A stretch of DNA of 64,000 nt from Natrinema sp. DC36 (lineage in GTDB: Archaea; Halobacteriota; Halobacteria; Halobacteriales; Natrialbaceae): the NCBI RefSeq assembly GCF_020405225.1, contig NZ_CP084472.1, positions 1,674,001 through 1,738,000 of the forward strand, in the 5' to 3' direction. Both the position numbers and the translations under genes were made by a program. This document shows positions 60,566-64,000 of the stretch, one piece after another (position 1 is the first letter of the stretch; the number at the start of each line of letters is the position of its first letter). A model generated the notes under the pieces. That model ran no database searches, was not told where the DNA came from, and worked only from the letters and a program-made list of their open reading frames with translations.

Positions 60566-63040
60566 ATGTCTCCCGACCTGGCGATGGTCGTCGCCGCGGT
60601 CGCGCTACCGTTCGTCGCCGCAGCACTGACGCCGGTGTTCTTTCGCGTTCTCGGTGAGGGAACCGGGTTCGCGGGGACGGTCGTCGCACTGGCATCGTTC
60701 GGCCTGCTGGCCACACAGTACGGGAGCGAGGGCAGCGTCTCCCTCGAGTGGATCCCGTCTCTCAATATCGCGCTCCGGTTCTACGTGGACGGCTGGGCGC
60801 TGCTGTTCGCGCTCTTGGCGTGTGGGATCGGCGCGCTCATCTTCACCTACTCGCCGGCGTACATGCACGGGGAGTCCGGCCTCGTCAGATACTACGCCGC
60901 CCTGCTCGCCTTTATGGGATCAATCGTCGGCGTGGCGCTCGCCGCCGACCTGATCGCGATCTTCCTCTTCTGGGAACTCACCAGCCTCGCGTCGTTCGTC
61001 CTGATCGGCTACTACACCGCCGACGATTCCTCGCAGTACGCTGCCCGGATGGCCATGTTCATCACCGTCGGCGGCGGCCTCTTCTTGCTCGTCGGGTTCC
61101 TCTTGCTCTCGATCGTCGCCGGCGACGTGCTCGGTCCCGGAGCCGCGTTCAATCTCGCCGCGATGCTCGAGGAGCCCGACGCGATTGCGGCGGCGCTGCG
61201 AGAGCGCGGGCTGTTTCTGCCGGTGCTCGGACTGCTCGCGATCGGCGCTGGGACCAAGTCCGCGCAGGTCCCGCTGCACTTCTGGCTACCAAACGCGATG
61301 GCGGCACCCACGCCCGTCTCGGCCTTCCTCCACTCCGCGACGATGGTCAAGGTCGGCGTCTACTTCATCGGCCGCGTCCGTCCCATTCTCGTCGGCCCCG
61401 AGTGGCTCTTCCTGTTCGCGACGCTCGGGCTGACGACGATGACCGTCTGTGCGATCATGGCCGTCGCGTCGACGGACATCAAGGAACTGCTCGCCTACTC
61501 GACGGCGAGCCATCTCGGGCTGATGGTCGCCGGATTCGGTTTCACGTCGGTTTACGGCGCTGAGACCGGCGTTTTCCATCTATTCAATCACGCTCTGTTC
61601 AAGGCCGCCCTGTTCCTCGTGGCCGGCATCGTCGCCCACGAGGCGGGCACCCGCGAAATCGACGAACTCGGCGGACTCCGCCACGATCTCCCGGTAACGG
61701 CGGTGATCACCACGATCGTCGCGCTCAGCATGGCCGGCATCCCGCCGTTCAACGGCTTCTACTCGAAGGAACTGCTCTTCGAGGCCGCCGTCGAGGCGAT
61801 CCACCACCACGATATCGGGGTACTGGGCGTTCTCTATCCGGCCGTCGCCGTTTTCGGCAGCATCTTCACCGTGCTCTACTCGCTGCGATTCCTCTCGCTC
61901 TTCTTCGGCGAGCGACCCGAAGCGCTCGGCCACGTTCACCGACCGCCCGTCACCCTGCTCGTTCCGCCCGCCGTGTTGGCGCTGCTCGCCGCGGTCGTCA
62001 GCGTCGACCCCCAGATCGCCGTGGACGCGATCGTTCAATCCGGGCTCGAGGCGACGGCGGTCGATCCCCAGGAGATGCACGTCGGACTCCCGACGTCGTA
62101 CTCGACGCCGGTGGGGATGAGCGCAGTCACGATCGGCGTCGGCCTCGTCGCGTTCCCGTTCTACGGACGCATCCACGACGTCGTTCGCGGAGTCGTGGGT
62201 GCGACACCACAGATCCGCCCGAACTGGTGGTACGACGTGATCGTCGAGGGGCTCTCCGACGAGGGCCGGTCGTTCGCCGAGTACGTCCACGACGGCCACC
62301 TTCGGACCTACGCCTCGTGGACGCTGGGTGCGACCTGCGCGCTGGCTCTCACCGGGTTCGTCGCGGCCGGGGCCATCGCACCGACCGAGTTCGGCCTCGA
62401 GGCCACCGTCCCCATCGCGCTCGTGTTGCTCGTCGCGGTGATCGGCGCGGTCGCGGTCGCGCGCTCGGACTCGCACATCGCGGGCGTCCTCACCCTCTCG
62501 ATTCTCGGGTTCATGATCGCCATCTTCTACATCCTCGCGAGCGCGCCCGACCTCGCGCTGACCCAGCTCGTCGTCGAGACGCTCGTGCTCGTTATCTTCC
62601 TGCTCGTGATCGAGGAGATCCCCGAATCCTACGAGATCGGGATCGGAAACGTCGGGACCGTCGTCCGCGACGCCGTCCTCTCGGTCGCCGTCGGCGCGAC
62701 CGCGTTCGTTACGGTCCTCGTCACGACCGGCGCGCGCCCGGACGGCGCGAGCAATATCGCCCGCTACTACGCCCAACGGGCCGTTCCAGAGGGCGGCGGC
62801 ACCAACATCGTCAACGTGATCCTCGTCGACTTCCGCGGCTTCGACACGCTCGGCGAACTCGCCGTGGTCGCACTCGCCGCGATCTCGATCCTGACGCTGA
62901 TCGTCATGCGGGATCGCAGCGAGGGCGACGCACTCACTGATATGCCGGACGGGAACAACGAACTAACCGACGACGAACCGACCGACGACGAACCGGACGG
63001 AACCCGTCGCGGGGGCAGTTCCGGAGGTGCAGACGAATGA
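60566..63040 (+). CDS. mnhA: Mrp/Mnh Na+/H+ antiporter subunit A (NuoL-like)
   Basis: This is an 824-residue membrane protein. The N-terminal two-thirds is a NuoL/ND5-like antiporter module with FYVDGWALLFALLACGIGAL, FLFWELTSLASFVLIGYYT, the Lys-containing TKSAQVPLHFWLPNAMAAP and ATMVKVGVYFIGR. Helices about 620-790 form the MrpA C-terminal region (TEFGLEATVPIALVLLVAVI, PDLALTQLVVETLVLVIFLL). An acidic disordered tail ends the chain. The complex exchanges Na+ for H+. The operon continues B-C-D with four-base overlaps. Confidence 0.92.
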   Translation: MSPDLAMVVAAVALPFVAAALTPVFFRVLGEGTGFAGTVVALASFGLLATQYGSEGSVSLEWIPSLNIALRFYVDGWALLFALLACGIGALIFTYSPAYMHGESGLVRYYAALLAFMGSIVGVALAADLIAIFLFWELTSLASFVLIGYYTADDSSQYAARMAMFITVGGGLFLLVGFLLLSIVAGDVLGPGAAFNLAAMLEEPDAIAAALRERGLFLPVLGLLAIGAGTKSAQVPLHFWLPNAMAAPTPVSAFLHSATMVKVGVYFIGRVRPILVGPEWLFLFATLGLTTMTVCAIMAVASTDIKELLAYSTASHLGLMVAGFGFTSVYGAETGVFHLFNHALFKAALFLVAGIVAHEAGTREIDELGGLRHDLPVTAVITTIVALSMAGIPPFNGFYSKELLFEAAVEAIHHHDIGVLGVLYPAVAVFGSIFTVLYSLRFLSLFFGERPEALGHVHRPPVTLLVPPAVLALLAAVVSVDPQIAVDAIVQSGLEATAVDPQEMHVGLPTSYSTPVGMSAVTIGVGLVAFPFYGRIHDVVRGVVGATPQIRPNWWYDVIVEGLSDEGRSFAEYVHDGHLRTYASWTLGATCALALTGFVAAGAIAPTEFGLEATVPIALVLLVAVIGAVAVARSDSHIAGVLTLSILGFMIAIFYILASAPDLALTQLVVETLVLVIFLLVIEEIPESYEIGIGNVGTVVRDAVLSVAVGATAFVTVLVTTGARPDGASNIARYYAQRAVPEGGGTNIVNVILVDFRGFDTLGELAVVALAAISILTLIVMRDRSEGDALTDMPDGNNELTDDEPTDDEPDGTRRGGSSGGADE

Positions 63041-63501
63041 CGACGGTCATCATGCGGACGACCGCTCGAGCGATCGTCCCGATCATTCTGGTCGTCGCGA
63101 TTTCGCTGTTCTTCGAGGGGCACAACCTCCCCGGCGGCGGGTTCATTGGCGGCGTCCTCACGGTGACGGCCTTCGCGATCGTCTACATGGCCTTCGGGCT
63201 GGATTTCCTCGAGCGGGGGGTCCTCGGCCGCGACGTCGATCCCGGCAAGGGGGCCTCTCGGGATCGCGTCGTGGTCGCCTACCGCCGGCTCTTCGCATAC
63301 GGGTTCGCGATCGCGGTCGCCAGCGGCCTCGTGCCGCTGCTGTTCGGCCGGCCGTTCCTCACGCAGACCTACGAGCCGCTCGAGGGAATCCCGATCTACG
63401 ATTATCTCGGGATCGCGAGCGCGCTGGCGTTCGACTTCGGCGTCTACTGCGTGGTCGTCGGTGGACTGCTCACGATCCTCTCGGTGGTGGGAGCAGAATG
63501 A
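63037..63501 (+). CDS. mnhB: Mrp/Mnh Na+/H+ antiporter subunit B
   Basis: This is a 154-residue protein with four helices. It starts MTTVIMRTTARAIVPIILVV, and FEGHNLPGGGFIGGVLTVTA is the signature block of MnhB. The ATG overlaps the MnhA stop by four bases (ATGA), and the next gene overlaps likewise. It is a structural subunit of the antiporter membrane complex. Confidence 0.92.
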   Translation: MTTVIMRTTARAIVPIILVVAISLFFEGHNLPGGGFIGGVLTVTAFAIVYMAFGLDFLERGVLGRDVDPGKGASRDRVVVAYRRLFAYGFAIAVASGLVPLLFGRPFLTQTYEPLEGIPIYDYLGIASALAFDFGVYCVVVGGLLTILSVVGAE

Positions 63502-63851
63502 CGGCGGTCGTCCTCGCGGCCACGGTCGGCGCGCTGTTCGCCATCGGGACTTTCCTGCTCTTGCGGCGGGATCTGATCCGGGTCGTCTGGGGGCTGGCGA
63601 TCATCAGCCAGGCGGCGAACGTCTACCTGCTGTCGATGGGCGGGATCGCGCCGGCGACCGCCGACTCGGTGCCGATCCTCGCCGGCCACGGCGAGCACGT
63701 CCCGCAGACGGCCGACCCGCTGGTCCAGGCGCTCGTGTTGACCGCCATCGTCATCGGGTTCGGGATGACCGCGTTCGCGCTCGTCCTGTCGTATCGGGTG
63801 TACGAGGAACACGACACGCTGGACGTCACGGAGCTGGGTGATCGCGAATGA
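63498..63851 (+). CDS. mnhC: Mrp/Mnh Na+/H+ antiporter subunit C (NuoK-like)
   Basis: This is a 117-residue protein with three helices. It starts MTAVVLAATVGALFAIGTFL and contains LLRRDLIRVVWGLAIISQAA, a NuoK-like second helix, and QALVLTAIVIGFGMTAFALV. The start overlaps mnhB by four bases. Confidence 0.92.
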   Translation: MTAVVLAATVGALFAIGTFLLLRRDLIRVVWGLAIISQAANVYLLSMGGIAPATADSVPILAGHGEHVPQTADPLVQALVLTAIVIGFGMTAFALVLSYRVYEEHDTLDVTELGDRE

Positions 63852-64000
63852 CGACGGCACCCGTCGGGACGGACACGCTCGTGATCGCGCCGATGCTGGT
63901 CGTGCTCGTTGCGGCCGTCGGAACGCTGCTACTCGGCAGACGACCGCGGGCGCGTGCGACCGTGAGTCTCGCTGCCGGCGTGGCGTACGCCGTCGCAGTC
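63848..64000 (+). CDS. mnhD: Mrp/Mnh Na+/H+ antiporter subunit D, 5' part only
   Basis: The window ends after 51 codons. The visible part starts MTTAPVGTDTLVIAPMLVVL and contains one to two hydrophobic helices (LLLGRRPRARATVSLAAGVA between them). The position directly after mnhC, with a four-base overlap, identifies it as the NuoN/NuoM-like subunit. It is truncated only by the window edge. Confidence 0.8.
   Translation, partial: MTTAPVGTDTLVIAPMLVVLVAAVGTLLLGRRPRARATVSLAAGVAYAVAV

Overview
The window is chromosomal DNA from a haloarchaeon (class Halobacteria). It is GC-rich and its proteins are strongly acidic. Secreted proteins carry Tat (RR) signals or Tat lipoboxes. Many genes have a TATA-like box 26-30 bases before the start codon, which implies leaderless mRNAs. 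Typical archaeal informational genes are present: pelota, RqcH, EF-1 beta, L21e, Rpb4/RpoF, Elp3 and NreA. Several haloarchaeal families suggest the Natrialbales, but I cannot fix the genus. I see no tRNA, rRNA, CRISPR array or intact transposase.

Layout. 0.3-2.5 kb: a DASS-type anion permease and an HTH-10 regulator. 2.7-10.2 kb: a dipeptide ABC operon (lipoprotein, two permeases, fused double ATPase) followed closely by a CBS/CorC membrane protein. The binding protein appears circularly permuted. 10.2-15.5 kb: UspA, an alcohol dehydrogenase relic, an MBL hydrolase, and an RND/MMPL exporter overlapping a TrmB-like regulator. 15.5-21 kb: two ribosome-rescue genes, pelota and rqcH, with four small genes between them. 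21-26.3 kb: redox genes (zinc ADH, 2Fe-2S ferredoxin, DCC protein, DyP-like lipoprotein, ferritin-like protein) and an SRPBCC protein. 26.4-32.7 kb: HTTM protein, a haloarchaeal DUF protein, a MutS-family ATPase and purF. 32.7-39.3 kb: a deletion scar between two truncated genes, then Get3/ArsA, a GT2-like protein, an aminotransferase, a subtilase and PncC/CinA. 39.5-48 kb: small membrane and zinc-binding proteins, CPBP, DUF302, an AI-2E transporter broken by an amber codon, NhaC and NreA. 47.9-53.9 kb: a zinc-ribbon microprotein, EF-1 beta, MBL proteins, cystathionine gamma-synthase and an apparent class I terpene-synthase-like gene. 54-58.4 kb: L21e, RpoF and DUF655, then a decayed stretch, a ZIP transporter and a frameshifted small membrane gene. 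58.7-64 kb: Elp3 diverging from an Mrp Na+/H+ antiporter operon that runs off the window.

The most interesting observations are: (1) an orphan protein with the full set of class I terpene synthase motifs (50032-51027); (2) a peptide-binding lipoprotein whose two lobes occur in reversed order (2672-4579); (3) a set of variable palindromic elements with AT-rich outer stems, two of them clear relatives on either side of the L21e-RpoF-DUF655 block; (4) at least five decayed loci in 64 kb, two of them with a tryptophan position turned into TAG; and (5) secreted or membrane enzymes in which one catalytic residue is replaced (DyP-like, GT2-like, CPBP-like).
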